A DNA stretch of 64,000 bases from Chersky-267 sp963744115 (GCA_963744115.1 CAVUSI010000002.1:186001-250000); one strand, 5' to 3'. Shown: positions 24,556 to 34,720, counted from the first letter of the stretch. The notes: generated by a model not told the origin, from the letters alone. Numbers and translations: made by a program.

Positions 24556-24741
24556 TTGGCAGAAGTCCGAGTGGGTGAGAACGAGACCTTCGAGAGCGCC
24601 CTCCGCCGCTTCAACAAGAAGATCCAGCAGAGCGGGATCCTCGCCGAGGCTCGCCGTCGCGAGCACTACGAGAAGCCGAGCGTGAAGCGCAAGCGCAAGG
24701 AAGCCAAGCGCAAGAAGGCCGCCCGCACGCAGCAGAGCTAG
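24556..24741 (+). CDS. rpsU: 30S ribosomal protein S21
   Basis: 61 residues: LAEVRVGENETFESALRRFNKKIQQSGILAEARRREHYEKPSVKRKRKEAKRKKAARTQQS, a full match to S21, a small basic protein near the 16S 3' end. The TTG at 24556 starts at the conserved N-terminus and has a perfect GGAGGTGA site 7 bases upstream; the frame is open further upstream but is not S21-like. rpsU followed by yqeY is the standard order in Gram-positive bacteria. It has its own promoter. Confidence 0.96.
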   Translation: MAEVRVGENETFESALRRFNKKIQQSGILAEARRREHYEKPSVKRKRKEAKRKKAARTQQS

Positions 24742-24806
24742 GCCGCGGTCGCGCGTCCGCTCCGCAAGGGCAGCTCCTCCGAGCCCCGCCCGAGGTGCCA
24801 GATCCG

Positions 24807-25293
24807 GTGACCCTCAAGGAACGCCTCCAGACCGAGACGACCGCCGCGATGCGGTCGGGTGACTCGCTGCGCCGCGATGTCCTCCGGATGGCGAGCAATT
24901 CGATGTACATGGTCGAGAAGCGGCAGGGCAAGCCGCTGACCGAGGACGAGGAGCTCGCAGGTCCTCAGCCGCGAGGTCAAGACCCGCCGGGAGTCGGTCG
25001 AGGCCTACCGCGCCGCCGGCCGGGAGGACCTCGCCACGAAGGAGGAGGCCGAGATCGCCATCCTGTCCGAGTTCCTGCCGCAGCCATTGAGCGAGGCCGA
25101 GCTGCACGCCCTCGTCGGCCGAAGGCGATCGCGGCGACCGGGGCGACCTCCGCCCGGGACCTCGGCAAGGTGATGGGCTGGCTCGCCCCGCGGACCCGCG
25201 GCCGGGCCGACGGGAAGCAGGTCAGCCAGCTTGTCGCGCAGGCGCTGGCCGCCGCCGACCTCGCGCCGACACGACGCGGCCGGGAGCCACTGA
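24807..25293 (+). pseudogene. yqeY: GatB/YqeY-domain protein, broken by frame changes
   Basis: From GTG 24807 (GAGGTG site 8 bases upstream) it reads TLKERLQTETTAAMRSGDSLRRDVLRMASNSMYMVEKRQGKPLTEDEEL. Near 24955 the sequence continues in another frame (VLSREVKTRRESVEAYRAAGREDLATKEEAEIAILSEFLPQPLSEAELHALV), then near 25120 in the first frame again (AIAATGATSARDLGKVMGWLAPRTRGRADGKQVSQLVAQAL). A stop in a third frame at 25291-25293 fits the end. Joined, it is ~160 residues, close to YqeY's usual ~150; this tRNA-amidotransferase-like family is cytosolic. Motifs are preserved, so assembly indels are likely. Confidence 0.8.
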
Positions 25294-25299
25294 CCGCCG

Positions 25300-27528
25300 A
25301 TGCTCGCGCAACGCGCCGACCCGCGAGGCGGCGTTCTCGCGGCGCGATCTCGGCCGGCTGCTCGTCGCGTCGGCCCTGCTCGTCCTGGCGCTGACCGCGA
25401 TCTTCGCGCTGTCGACATCGTCCCGACGCGGATCGACGTCAAGGTCGGCGACGTCGCCGCGTCCGACATCCTCGCGCCGCGCGCCCTGACCTACACGAGC
25501 GCGATCCAGACGCAGGAGGCGCGCGATGCGGCCCGCGTCGCCGTGGCGCCGCAGTACGACTTCACGCCCGACAAGGCGTCGGCCGTCGCCCGTCAGCAGG
25601 GCCTGGCGTTCGACCGGATCGTGGCCCCGGTCGACACCGCGTTCGATGCCGCCGTGGCCGAGTCCGAGCGGCTGACCCTGCTCGAGATCGGCCCTGCCCG
25701 GTCTGTCGGACGAGGCCCGGGCGACGCTCCTCGCGCTGCCACTCTGCGCGCTGGCCGACCATCCGCGACGAGAGCGCCCGGATCCTCGACCAGCTCGAGT
25801 CGGCCGAGCTTCGCGACGCCGACCTGGCCGAGGTCCGCGCCCGCCTGTCGGGGCGGATCCTCGGTGGCCTCAACGAGGCCGAGCGGAAGCTGTCGGCCGA
25901 GATCATCGCCCCCGCTCCTCGTCGCCAACTCCGACTACGACCAGACCGAGACCGACGCAGGCTCGCGAACGAGCCGCCGAGACCGTGGTCGCCGATCGTC
26001 GTCGCCGTCAGCCAGGACCAGGCGATCGTCCGCAAGGGCGACCCGATCACCGCCCTGGCGCTCGAGCAGATCGAGGCCTTCGGGCTCAGCGACCGCACGC
26101 TGGGACATCGCCCGGCTGGCCGGCTGGGCGCTGTTCTCGGTCCTCCTCGTCGGTCTCCTGCTGACCTGGGTCTGGCGCTTCCGGCCGGAGCTGTGGCATC
26201 GGTACGAACGTGCTGACCCTCATCGGGATGCTCCTGCTCTTCTCGACGTTCGCGCTCGAGGTCACCGCCGGCCGATCCGGGCTGCCGTTCATCCTGCCGA
26301 CGGCCGCCGTCGGCATCCTGGTCGCACTCCTGCTCGACTCGGGCATGGCCATCGTCCTGATGGCGGTCGATCGCGGTCATCGCCGGGGCCGTCAACGGCG
26401 GCTCGGTCGAGATGACGGCCTACGTCTTCTTCGGCGGCGCCGCCGGGATCGTGGCGATCCGGCGGGGCGACCGACTGAACGCGTTCGTCCAGGCCGGCAT
26501 CGCGGTCGCGATCGTCGACGCGATCGTCGTGACGACCTTCGGGCTCCTCGGCCAGCGGGACCTGACCGGTGTCGTCCAGCTGTGGGGCGCCTCGGCGCTG
26601 GCGGGCGGCGGTGCCGCGGTGGTCGCCGTCGGGACGTTCGCGGTCCTCGGCAACGTCTTCGGGATCCTGACGGCGTTCCAGCTGCTCGAGCTGGCCAACC
26701 CGTCGCAGCCGCTGCTCCGTCGCCTGCTCATGGAGACGCCCGGGACGTACCACCACTCGATCATGGTCGCCAACCTCGCCGAGCGGGCCGCCGAGGCGAT
26801 CGGGGCGGACCCGCTGCTGACCCGCGTCGCAGCGTTCTACCACGACGTCGGGAAGCTGGCCAACCCGATGGCGTTCATCGAGAACCAGGCCGGCGGCGAC
26901 AACATCCACGACGACCTGGACCCGGAGGCGTCGGCCCAGATCCTCAAGAGCCACGTCGCCGACGGGATCGAGATCGCCTATCGGGCGCGCTTGCCCAAGC
27001 CGCTCATCGCCTTCATCCCGCAGCACCACGGCACGGCACTGATCAGCTACTTCTACGCCAAGGCTCGCGCAGCAGGCCGCGGCGCCGTACGGCGGCCTCG
27101 ACACGTCCGAGGGCGAGAAGGCTGCCGATGCCGTCGACCAGAGCCGGTTCCGCCACGCCGGCCCGAAGCCGCAGAGCCGCGAGGCGGCGCTGATCATGCT
27201 GGCCGACGGCGTCGAGGCGTCCGTCCGCTCGCTGTCGTCCCGCGACGAGCCGGCGATCCGGGCGATGGTCTCGCGGATCATCGAGGAGCGGCTGAGCGAC
27301 GGCCAGTTCGACGAGTGCGACCTGACCCTGCGGGACGTCGAGCAGATCCGCGAGGCGTTCGTCGCGCAGCTGCTCGGGATGTACCACCAGCGGATCGCCT
27401 ACCCCCAGAGCAAGATCGTCGAGCTCGAGTCGCGCCGGATCGCCGCGGGCGGGGGCGGTGGCGGCGGGCCGATCGGCGGCGCCGGCGCCCCCGGGAGCGC
27501 CGGTGGAGGTGGCGACGACGCCGGCTGA
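25300..27528 (+). pseudogene. pgpH: 7TM-HD cyclic-di-AMP phosphodiesterase (PgpH), with multiple frame changes
   Basis: Segments in different frames join into a PgpH-type protein of ~740 residues (family ~710). They are: a first helix (LLVASALLVLALTAIFAL, 25360-25420); the extracytoplasmic 7TMR-HDED domain (IVPTRIDVKVGDVAASDILAPRALTY...QYDFTPDKA); transmembrane helices from 26100; and a cytoplasmic HD domain with TYHHSIMVANLAERAAEAIGADPLLTRVAAFYHDVGKLANP, then IPQHHGT. Frame changes lie near 25420, 25700, 25915, 25970, 26200, 26370 and 27065. The longest clean parts are 26412-27060 and 27070-27528. It ends in a Gly-rich tail overlapping ybeY. Likely intact in the organism, damaged by indels in the assembly. 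Confidence 0.85.
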
Positions 27529-28111
27529 GGCCGGTCACGAAGCGCGGGTCGCCCTGCGGGCGATCTACCTGCCGCCGTGGCGGATCGACGTCACGGTCCG
27601 GCCGGGTGCGCCTCGCGTGGTCCCGCTGGCCGAGCTGGGGCGGACCGCGGCAGCGACGCTCACGGCGGCCGGGGCGCCGCGACCGGCGTCGATCGGGCTG
27701 ATCCTGTCCGACGACCGCGAGCTGGCCGGGCTCAACGAGACCCACATGGGCGCCACCGGCCCGACCGATGTCCTGTCGTTCCCGCTCCTGCCGCCGACGG
27801 CATTTCCGGTCCATCCCCGTGGGGCGTCGCTTCGCGACCCATCGTTCGGGTCGGCCGCGTTCGCGCTCCCGCCGCGTGCCCGTCCCCATCTCGGCGACAT
27901 CGTCGTGTCGGTCGAGCGGGCGGTCGGCCAGGCCGAGGCGGGTCGCGGCGGCTGGACGGGCGACCTCCGCTGGGCGGCCGCCGACGAGCTGCGCCTCCTG
28001 GTGGCCCACGGCGTGCTCCACGTCTGCGGCTGGGACCACGCCGAGCCGATCGAGCAGGCCGCCATGCGAGCCCTCGAGGCCCGAGTCCTCGGCATCGACG
28101 TCCCGCGCTGA
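27503..28111 (+). CDS. ybeY: Endoribonuclease YbeY
   Basis: About 202 residues. The zinc-binding signature HGVLHVCGWDH (H-x3-H-x5-H) near the C-terminus identifies YbeY, a metal-dependent RNase needed for 16S rRNA maturation and ribosome quality control. The conserved upstream block is LNETHMGATGPTDVLSFPL. About 35 extra residues (PTAFPVHPRGASLRDPSFGSAAFALPP) are inserted between it and HLGDIVVS. The start is uncertain: GTG 27503 has GGGAG 6 bases upstream, GTG 27509 is also possible, and the frame is open to 27458. It overlaps the pgpH 3' end, as in Bacillus yqfF-yqfG order. Confidence 0.93.
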   Translation: MEVATTPAEAGHEARVALRAIYLPPWRIDVTVRPGAPRVVPLAELGRTAAATLTAAGAPRPASIGLILSDDRELAGLNETHMGATGPTDVLSFPLLPPTAFPVHPRGASLRDPSFGSAAFALPPRARPHLGDIVVSVERAVGQAEAGRGGWTGDLRWAAADELRLLVAHGVLHVCGWDHAEPIEQAAMRALEARVLGIDVPR

Positions 28112-28217
28112 CCGCCGATCTCCCGGTCGACCCGCGGCTGATACCATCGACGCGGGCCCTCCCGGACGGGATCGGGCCTCATTCGGCGTGCTGGGCAGGG
28201 GGAGGGATGGACCGAGG

Positions 28218-28907
28218 GTGAAGATCGTCGTCGGCCTGGGGAACCCGGGCGATCGCTACGCGAAGACCCGCCACAACGTCGGCTGGATGGTCCTCGATCG
28301 GCTCGCCGACCGCGCCGGCTGGGACGGCAAGGGCCGCGAGCGCGACGCGTCGCGGATCGTCCAGGGTCGCTTCCGCTCGCTCGACCTGACGCTGGTCAAG
28401 CCGCTCACGTTCATGAACGAGTCGGGGCTGGCGGTGCGCAAGGTCCTCGCCCGCGAGCACGCTCCCCTGGTCGACCTGCTCGTCGTCGCGGACGACTTCG
28501 CGCTGCCGTTCGGCAAGCTGCGATTCCGCGAGGGTGGCGGCCCGGGCGGCCACAACGGCCTCGGCTCGATCATCGACGAGCTCGGGACCGAGAAGTTCAG
28601 CCGGCTCCGGGTCGGCATCGGCGAGCCTGACCGCAACGCCGTCGACCACGTCCTCAGCGTGTTCAAGCCCGACGAACGCCCTCGCCTCGACGAGCTCCTC
28701 GACCGGGCCGCCGACGCGGTCGAGGCATGGGCCAGGGACGGCACGAACAAGGCCGCCAACCAGTTCAACAGCTTCCAGCTCCGACCGGCCGACGCCGACA
28801 TGGTCGCCCCGCCCGGCGAGGTCGATGGACCGGCCGGTGCCGACGGCATCCGCCGCACGAAGACGGGCTGGCGCAAGCCCCGCCCGGTCGAGGACGACGA
28901 CCGATGA
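28218..28907 (+). CDS. pth: Peptidyl-tRNA hydrolase
   Basis: 229 residues. It recycles peptidyl-tRNAs released from ribosomes. Conserved blocks: KIVVGLGNPGDRYAKTRHNVGWMVLD with the catalytic His in TRHNVG, LVKPLTFMNESGLAV, and DDFALPFGKLRFREGGGPGGHNGLGSIID. About 40 hydrophilic C-terminal residues extend beyond the usual length. GTG 28218 starts exactly at the conserved N-terminus; a GGAGGG site lies 11 bases upstream. Confidence 0.97.
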   Translation: MKIVVGLGNPGDRYAKTRHNVGWMVLDRLADRAGWDGKGRERDASRIVQGRFRSLDLTLVKPLTFMNESGLAVRKVLAREHAPLVDLLVVADDFALPFGKLRFREGGGPGGHNGLGSIIDELGTEKFSRLRVGIGEPDRNAVDHVLSVFKPDERPRLDELLDRAADAVEAWARDGTNKAANQFNSFQLRPADADMVAPPGEVDGPAGADGIRRTKTGWRKPRPVEDDDR

Positions 28908-28920
28908 CCGGCGGCGACCG

Positions 28921-31900
28921 ATGACGACCCCCCCGCTGCGCGGCAAGCGCGGCGCCGAGCGCCGGCTCGGTGAGAAGACGATCGACGAGTTCGTCGGGCG
29001 CCATCTCGCCCGGTCGGAGACCGCCGTCGACTTCGATGTCGCCGAGGTGGACCACGAGGTCGACGACGCCGGCCGGGTCGAGCAGGCCGACCGCGAGGCA
29101 CGAGCTCGGGCCGCGGCGGCCGCGGCGCTCGGTCCCCGGGCGGGCCGGCGTCTGCCGGATCTGGCGGCCCTGCCGCCGCTCCTGTCGACCAGCGGTTCGT
29201 TCGGCGCGCTGCTGGAGCGTCTCGGATCGGCGGACGTCCCGCTCTCGAAGCACGGCCGGCACGCCGGGTTGACGTCCGTCCCGCACGGGGCGAAGAGCTT
29301 CCTGGCAGCGACGCTCGCCCTCGGCTCGGGCGGCGAACGCCTGGTCTGGGTCGCCCGCGACGCCGAGATCGGCGACCGCGTCGCAGAGGAGCTCGGCGCC
29401 TGGCTCGGCGACCCGAACGCGGTGGCGGTGCTCGAGCCGAGGACCGCGCTGGCCTACGAGCGGAGCGAGCTCGTCGCGGACGAGACGGCGGCTCGTGTCG
29501 CGGCGCTCGCGGCCTGGCGGAGCGGACGCGCCCGGATCCTCGTCGCCAGCGTCCAGGCCCTCCTCCAGCGGACGCTCGACCCGGCCGACCTCCCGACGAC
29601 GCCGCGAACGATCACGCCGGGCGCGCGGATCGGGCTGGAGACACTGCTCCATGAGCTGCTCCAGCTCGGCTACCAGCCGACCCTCGAGGTGGCCGGTCGA
29701 GGCGAGTTCGCCCACCGTGGCGGGATCGTCGACGTCTTCCCACCGGGCGGCTCGCTGCCGGTCCGGATCGACTTCTTCGGCGACGAGGTCGACTCGCTCC
29801 GGCGGTTCGATCCGACCGACCAGCGGACGGTCGGCCCGGCCGACGAGGCGATCCTCCTGCCGGCCAGCGAGTTCCTCCTGTCGCGCGACGGCGTCACCGC
29901 GATCCGCGAGCGCCTCGGCCGTGGCGCCGATCGGCTCCCCGAGCGCCTCGCGGTCGACCTCGCCAGGTTCGAAGGCCACCAGGCCGACCGAGCGCCGAGC
30001 ACGGCACCGACCGGCACGCACGGGGCGACCCGGGCCCTCGACGCCGGCGACGCGGCCGAGGTCTGGGCGGGCGTCGTCTGCCCGGCCAGCGGGTTCGACC
30101 ATATCCCGCCGGGAACCCTGCTCGTCCTCGACGAGCCGGGCGACCTGGCCGAGGCCGGTGCGTTCCTGTGGCGCCAGTCCGAGGAGCGCTTCGCGGACCT
30201 GGTGGCCTCCGGCGACCTGCCGAAGACCTGGCCGGCGACGTACCTGCCGGCGCGCGAATGGAAGGCACGACTGCTCGGCGCCCGAACGCTGGAGCTGACC
30301 TGGGAGTCGGAAGCCGGGGAGGCCCTGGCGGGCGGCGGCCTGAGCTCGGGCGACCTCTTCGGCTGGCGCGAGCCGAGCGTACCGGGGCTCCGATCCGGCA
30401 GGCTGGCCGAGGCCGTCGAGTCATGGGCGTCCGAGGGCTATCGGATCGTCCTGGCCTCGGACCAGGCCGCGCGGCTGTCCGAGCTCCTCGCCGATGCCGG
30501 CCGGCCGGTCGCCGCGGTGAGCCGGGTCGACGCTCCGCCTCCGGCCGGCGCGATCGCGCTCATCGAGCGGAGCCTCAACGGCGGGTTCATCGGCGGACCG
30601 GACGGCCTGGCGTTCGTCACCGACCGCGAGCTGTTCGGCACGGTCCGCGTCCGCCGCCCGAAGGCGATGCGCCGCGTCGTCCCACGCGACATCCTCGAGC
30701 GCCTGACGCCCGGCGACCTCGTCGTCCACATCGACCACGGCGTCGCCCGCTACGAGCAGATGCTCCGCCGCGGCGGGGCGGGGGAGGAGCGCGACTATCT
30801 CGAGCTGAGCTTCGCCGGCGGCGACCGGATCTACGTCCCCGTCGAGCAGATCCAGCGGGTCAGTCGCTACTCGGGCGGCGAGCGGCCGCAGCTGAGCCGG
30901 CTCGGCGGGACCGACTGGATCCGGACCAAGCAGCGGGTCAAGCGCGCCGTCGACGACCTGGCCGAGGAGCTCCTGGCGCTGTACGCCGCGCGAACGTCGG
31001 CCCGGGGTCATGCGTTCGCCGGCGACACGCCCTGGCAGGGGGAGATGGAGGCGAGCTTCCCGTACGAGGAGACGGTCGACCAGCTCCGCGCGGTCGTCGA
31101 GACGAAGGCGGACATGGAGGCCGGACGGCCGATGGACCGGCTGGTCGTCGGGGACGTCGGCTACGGCAAGACCGAGGTCGCGATCCGAGCGGCATTCAAG
31201 GCGATCCAGGACGGCAAGCAGGTCGCCGTGCTCGTCCCGACGACCGTCCTCGCGGCCCAGCACTTCCAGACGTTCGAAGGGCGGTTCGCCGCCTTCCCGG
31301 TCACCGTGCGGCTGCTGTCGCGGTTCGTCTCCGAGCGCGACCAGGCGGTGACCATCGACGGCCTGACCTCGGGTTCGGTCGACCTGGTCATCGGGACCCA
31401 CCGACTGCTGTCGAAGGACGTCCGCTTCCGTGACCTCGGATTGGTCGTCGTCGACGAGGAGCAGCGGTTCGGGGTCGCCGCGAAGGAACGACTGAAGCGG
31501 CTGCGCAACGAGGTCGACGTGCTTACGCTGTCGGCCACGCCGATCCCGCGGACGCTCAACCTGGCCCTGGCCGGGATCCGCGACATGAGCGTGATCGAGA
31601 CGCCGCCCGAGGATCGCCTGCCGATCCAGACCCGCGTCGCCGAGGCCTCGGCGGGCCTCGTCCGCGACGCGATCCTGCGCGAGCTCGACCGGGGCGGCCA
31701 GGTCTTCTACGTCCACAACCGGGTCGAGACGATCGAAGCCCAGGCCGAGCAGCTCCGCCGCATGCTGCCCGGTGCCCGCTTCGTCGTCGGCCACGGGCAG
31801 ATGCCCGAGGGCGTCCTCGAGAAGGTGATGCTCACCTTCGCCGACGGCGCCGCGGACGTCCTCGTCTGCACGACGATCATCGAGTCGGGCCTGGACATCC

Positions 31901-32751
31901 CGAACGCCAACACGATCGTCATCGACCGTGCCGACACGCTCGGGCTGGCCCAGCTCTACCAGCTTCGCGGGCGGGTCGGCCGGTCGTCACGCCGCGCCTA
32001 CGCCTACCTGCTCTACCGCCGGCGCGAGCGGCTGAGCGACGAGGCGCGGAAGCGGCTCCAGGCCATCTTCAACGCGTCGGAGCTGGGCGCCGGGTTCCAG
32101 ATCGCCCTGTCGGACCTCGAGATCCGCGGTGCCGGGAACATCCTCGGCGGCGAGCAGTCCGGACACATGGCGGCGGTCGGGTTCGACCTGTACTCGAGGC
32201 TGCTCGCCGACGCGGTCGAGGAAAGCAAGGCACGCCACGACGGTCGCGAACCGGTCCTCGACAAACCCGGCGCGGTACTCGACCTGCCGGTCGACGCCCA
32301 CCTGCCCGACGACTACGTGCCCGACGAGGCCCAGAAGCTCGAGCTCTACCGCCGCCTGGCCCGCGCCCGGTCCCCCGGTGACATCGCCGCGTTCCGCCAG
32401 GAGGTGGCCGACCGGTTCGGCCCGATGCCGGAGCCGGTCGCCCGTCTCGTCGAGGTCGCCGAGCTCCGGCTGGCGGCCGAGTCGGCCGGGGTCTCCTCGA
32501 TCTCCCGCGAGGACGGCCAGCTCGTCGTCCGGTTCGGGGCCGGGCTGTCGCGCGGGACGGCGATGCGCCTGCTGAACCCGCTCGGTGGCGGGCCGCGAGC
32601 CGCGGCGCTTGGCCTGCCCGGCATCCGCCCGGGCGACATGACCTTCGCCAGCAACCAGGTCCGGATCCGGATGCCGCGGGATCCGGCCAAGGGCTGGCTG
32701 CTGACCCAGGCGGTCGTCGCCCGGCTGACCGCGGCCCCCGGAGTCGTTTGA
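28921..32751 (+). CDS. mfd: Transcription-repair coupling factor Mfd
   Basis: 1276 residues, about 100 longer than usual because of an acidic N-terminal extension (~residues 1-80). A UvrB-homology module (HGAKSFLAATLAL... HRGGIVDVFPPGGSLPVRIDFFGDEVDSLRRFDP) precedes the RNA-polymerase-interacting domain (LTPGDLVVHIDHGVARYEQML...YLELSFAGGDRIYVPVEQIQRVSRY). RecG-like translocase motors follow with Walker A GDVGYGKTEVA, DEEQRFG box and SATPIPRTL, then the C-terminal D7 domain. It displaces stalled RNA polymerase and recruits UvrA. ATG at 28921; 13 bases after pth. Confidence 0.97.
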   Translation: MTTPPLRGKRGAERRLGEKTIDEFVGRHLARSETAVDFDVAEVDHEVDDAGRVEQADREARARAAAAAALGPRAGRRLPDLAALPPLLSTSGSFGALLERLGSADVPLSKHGRHAGLTSVPHGAKSFLAATLALGSGGERLVWVARDAEIGDRVAEELGAWLGDPNAVAVLEPRTALAYERSELVADETAARVAALAAWRSGRARILVASVQALLQRTLDPADLPTTPRTITPGARIGLETLLHELLQLGYQPTLEVAGRGEFAHRGGIVDVFPPGGSLPVRIDFFGDEVDSLRRFDPTDQRTVGPADEAILLPASEFLLSRDGVTAIRERLGRGADRLPERLAVDLARFEGHQADRAPSTAPTGTHGATRALDAGDAAEVWAGVVCPASGFDHIPPGTLLVLDEPGDLAEAGAFLWRQSEERFADLVASGDLPKTWPATYLPAREWKARLLGARTLELTWESEAGEALAGGGLSSGDLFGWREPSVPGLRSGRLAEAVESWASEGYRIVLASDQAARLSELLADAGRPVAAVSRVDAPPPAGAIALIERSLNGGFIGGPDGLAFVTDRELFGTVRVRRPKAMRRVVPRDILERLTPGDLVVHIDHGVARYEQMLRRGGAGEERDYLELSFAGGDRIYVPVEQIQRVSRYSGGERPQLSRLGGTDWIRTKQRVKRAVDDLAEELLALYAARTSARGHAFAGDTPWQGEMEASFPYEETVDQLRAVVETKADMEAGRPMDRLVVGDVGYGKTEVAIRAAFKAIQDGKQVAVLVPTTVLAAQHFQTFEGRFAAFPVTVRLLSRFVSERDQAVTIDGLTSGSVDLVIGTHRLLSKDVRFRDLGLVVVDEEQRFGVAAKERLKRLRNEVDVLTLSATPIPRTLNLALAGIRDMSVIETPPEDRLPIQTRVAEASAGLVRDAILRELDRGGQVFYVHNRVETIEAQAEQLRRMLPGARFVVGHGQMPEGVLEKVMLTFADGAADVLVCTTIIESGLDIPNANTIVIDRADTLGLAQLYQLRGRVGRSSRRAYAYLLYRRRERLSDEARKRLQAIFNASELGAGFQIALSDLEIRGAGNILGGEQSGHMAAVGFDLYSRLLADAVEESKARHDGREPVLDKPGAVLDLPVDAHLPDDYVPDEAQKLELYRRLARARSPGDIAAFRQEVADRFGPMPEPVARLVEVAELRLAAESAGVSSISREDGQLVVRFGAGLSRGTAMRLLNPLGGGPRAAALGLPGIRPGDMTFASNQVRIRMPRDPAKGWLLTQAVVARLTAAPGVV

Positions 32752-32818
32752 CACCCCGTGGTACAGACGGCACCGTTGGACGAGACCATCGAGCCGTGCT
32801 GACGGCAGGGAGGGACAC

Positions 32819-33760
32819 GTGACCCCGTGGTTCGGACTGCACCTGCCGAGCTATTCGTTCCCGGCAACGCCTCCGGAGCGGCTGTTCGAGCGGGTCGTCG
32901 GCCTGGCGACGGCCGCGGAGGCCGCCGGGTTCGGGCTGGTCACCGTGATGGACCACTTCTACCAGATCCGTGGTGTCGGTCCGGAGACCGAGCCCATGCT
33001 CGAGGCCTACTCGACCCTCGCCGCGCTCAGCCAGCGGACGAGCACGGTCCGGCTGGGCACGCTGGTCACGGGCGTGACCTACCGCAATCCGGCGATCCTG
33101 GCCAAGACGGTGACGACGCTCGACGTCCTGTCGCGCGGTCGGGCGCTGCTCGGCATCGGCGCGGCCTGGAACGAGGATGAGCATCGGGGGTACGGCGTCG
33201 AGTTCCCGCCGGTCAGGGAGCGGATGGATCGCCTCGACGAGGCCCTGACGATCTGCCGCGCGATGTTCACCGAGGATCGCCCGAGCTTCGAGGGCCGCCA
33301 CTATCGGATCGAGGGGGCGCTCAACGCGCCGCGGCCGATCCAGCCCGGTGGCCCGCGGATCCTGGTCGGCGGCGGCGGCGAGCAGCGGACGCTCAAGATC
33401 GCGGCGAAGCACGCCGACATGACCCACTGGTTCCCGCTCGGCCTGGAGGTGCTCAAGCACAAGGACGAGGTCCTCGTCCAGCATTGCGAAGCGATCGGCC
33501 GCGACCCCGCCTCGATCGAGCGGACGATGGCCACGCCGGTCCTCCTGGCCGTCGACGAAGCCAGCGGTGCGGAGCTGCTCGCCCGCCTTCCGCCGGAGCG
33601 TCGGGGCGCCGTCGCGACTCGACCCGAGCAGGCCGCCGAGGCCCTGCGACCCTACCTCGACGCAGGCTTCACGGGCTTCACCTTCAACAACCCGATCCTG
33701 TCCACGCCCGAGGTCATCGGTTTCGCCGGCGAGGTCCTCCAGTTGATCCAGGCGGCCTGA
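32819..33760 (+). CDS. LLM-class (probably F420-dependent) oxidoreductase, first
   Basis: 313 residues with the luciferase-like TIM-barrel pattern: FGLHLPSYSFPATPPERLFERVVGLATAAEAAGFGLVTVMDHFYQI, then RTSTVRLGTLVTGVTYRNPAILAKTVTTLDVLSRGRALLGIGAAWNEDEHRGYGVEFP and IQPGGPRILVGGGGEQRTLKIAAKHADMTHWFPLG. The 'F420-dependent TIGR03560-like' groups share this RLGTLVTG/GIGAAWNE layout; the substrate is unknown. GTG start at 32819 with GGGAGG about 6 bases upstream. Paired with a second, distinct LLM gene 6 bases downstream. Confidence 0.9.
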   Translation: MTPWFGLHLPSYSFPATPPERLFERVVGLATAAEAAGFGLVTVMDHFYQIRGVGPETEPMLEAYSTLAALSQRTSTVRLGTLVTGVTYRNPAILAKTVTTLDVLSRGRALLGIGAAWNEDEHRGYGVEFPPVRERMDRLDEALTICRAMFTEDRPSFEGRHYRIEGALNAPRPIQPGGPRILVGGGGEQRTLKIAAKHADMTHWFPLGLEVLKHKDEVLVQHCEAIGRDPASIERTMATPVLLAVDEASGAELLARLPPERRGAVATRPEQAAEALRPYLDAGFTGFTFNNPILSTPEVIGFAGEVLQLIQAA

Positions 33761-33766
33761 TCGGAC

Positions 33767-34720
33767 GTGCGACCGTTCCGGTTCCTCGCATCGGCCGGTG
33801 ACCCGGTCGACGGCCGGAAGCTCGGCGCCGACGCGCGGCGAGCCGAGACCATGGGCTACAGCGTCCTGGTCATCCCGGACCACCTCATCGATCAGCTCGC
33901 CCCGATCCCGGCGATGGCGACGATCGCCGCCGCGACCGAGCGGCTGCGGGTCGGGACGTTCGTCCTCAACAACGACCTGCGCCACCCGGCGGTCCTCGCC
34001 CAGGACCTGGCGACGCTCGACCTGCTCAGCGGCGGGCGCCTCGAGATCGGGATCGGCGGCGGCTGGCGGCAGCCCGAGTACCGGGCGATCGGCCTGCCGT
34101 TCGACCCGGTCGCGGTGCGCTCGGCACGGCTGGCCGAGGCCATCGCGGTCCTCGACGGCTGCTTCGGCGAGGGGCCGTTCAGCTTCGCCGGTGCGCACTA
34201 CACGATCACCGACCACGACGGCCAGCCCAAGCCGGTCCAGCGCCCGCGGCCTCCGCTCTTCATCGGCGGCGGCGGCCGCAGGACGCTGTCCCTGGCCGGG
34301 CAGGCCGCGGACATCGTCGGACTCGCCCCGCGCCTGATCCAGACCGACCCGACCGACCCGCGTGCGGACCCTCGGAGCATCACGCTCGCCGCGACCGCCG
34401 AGAAGATCGACTGGGTCCGCGAGGCGGCTGGCGAGCGGTTCGACCGACTGGAGCTGAACGTCTACCCGACGACCGTCCCGATCACCGTCACCGACCACGC
34501 TCGCGCTGAGGCGCGGTCCGTCGTCCACCGGTTCAAGGCACGGACCGGCTTCGATGTGACCGAGGACGAGATCCTCGAGTCCCCGCACATCTTCATCGGC
34601 TCGATCACGGGACTCGTCGACAAGTTCGTCGCGCTGCGCGAGCGCCTCGGCATCAGCTCGATCCTGACCGGCGATATCGACGAGCTCGCACCGGTCGTCG
34701 AACGACTCGCGGGCACCTAG
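33767..34720 (+). CDS. LLM-class (probably F420-dependent) oxidoreductase, second
   Basis: 317 residues, luciferase-like fold: FRFLASAGDPVDGRKLGADARRAETMGYSVLVIPDHL, then RLRVGTFVLNNDLRHPAVLAQDLATLDLLSGGRLEIGIGGGWRQPEYRAIGLPFDP and PLFIGGGGRRTLSLAGQAADIVGL. The NNDLRHPAVLAQDLATLD block resembles the TIGR03621 F420-binding group described in mycobacteria. It may share substrate or pathway with the preceding LLM gene, since they are 6 bases apart. Starts at GTG 33767. Confidence 0.9.
   Translation: MRPFRFLASAGDPVDGRKLGADARRAETMGYSVLVIPDHLIDQLAPIPAMATIAAATERLRVGTFVLNNDLRHPAVLAQDLATLDLLSGGRLEIGIGGGWRQPEYRAIGLPFDPVAVRSARLAEAIAVLDGCFGEGPFSFAGAHYTITDHDGQPKPVQRPRPPLFIGGGGRRTLSLAGQAADIVGLAPRLIQTDPTDPRADPRSITLAATAEKIDWVREAAGERFDRLELNVYPTTVPITVTDHARAEARSVVHRFKARTGFDVTEDEILESPHIFIGSITGLVDKFVALRERLGISSILTGDIDELAPVVERLAGT

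Noticed and set aside
32748..32776. TTGACA at 32748-32753 as a promoter for the first LLM gene
   Set aside because: The -35 is perfect, but the hexamer at the right spacing is CACCGT, a poor -10, and TACAGA lies only 8 bases away, so I could not define a promoter with confidence.
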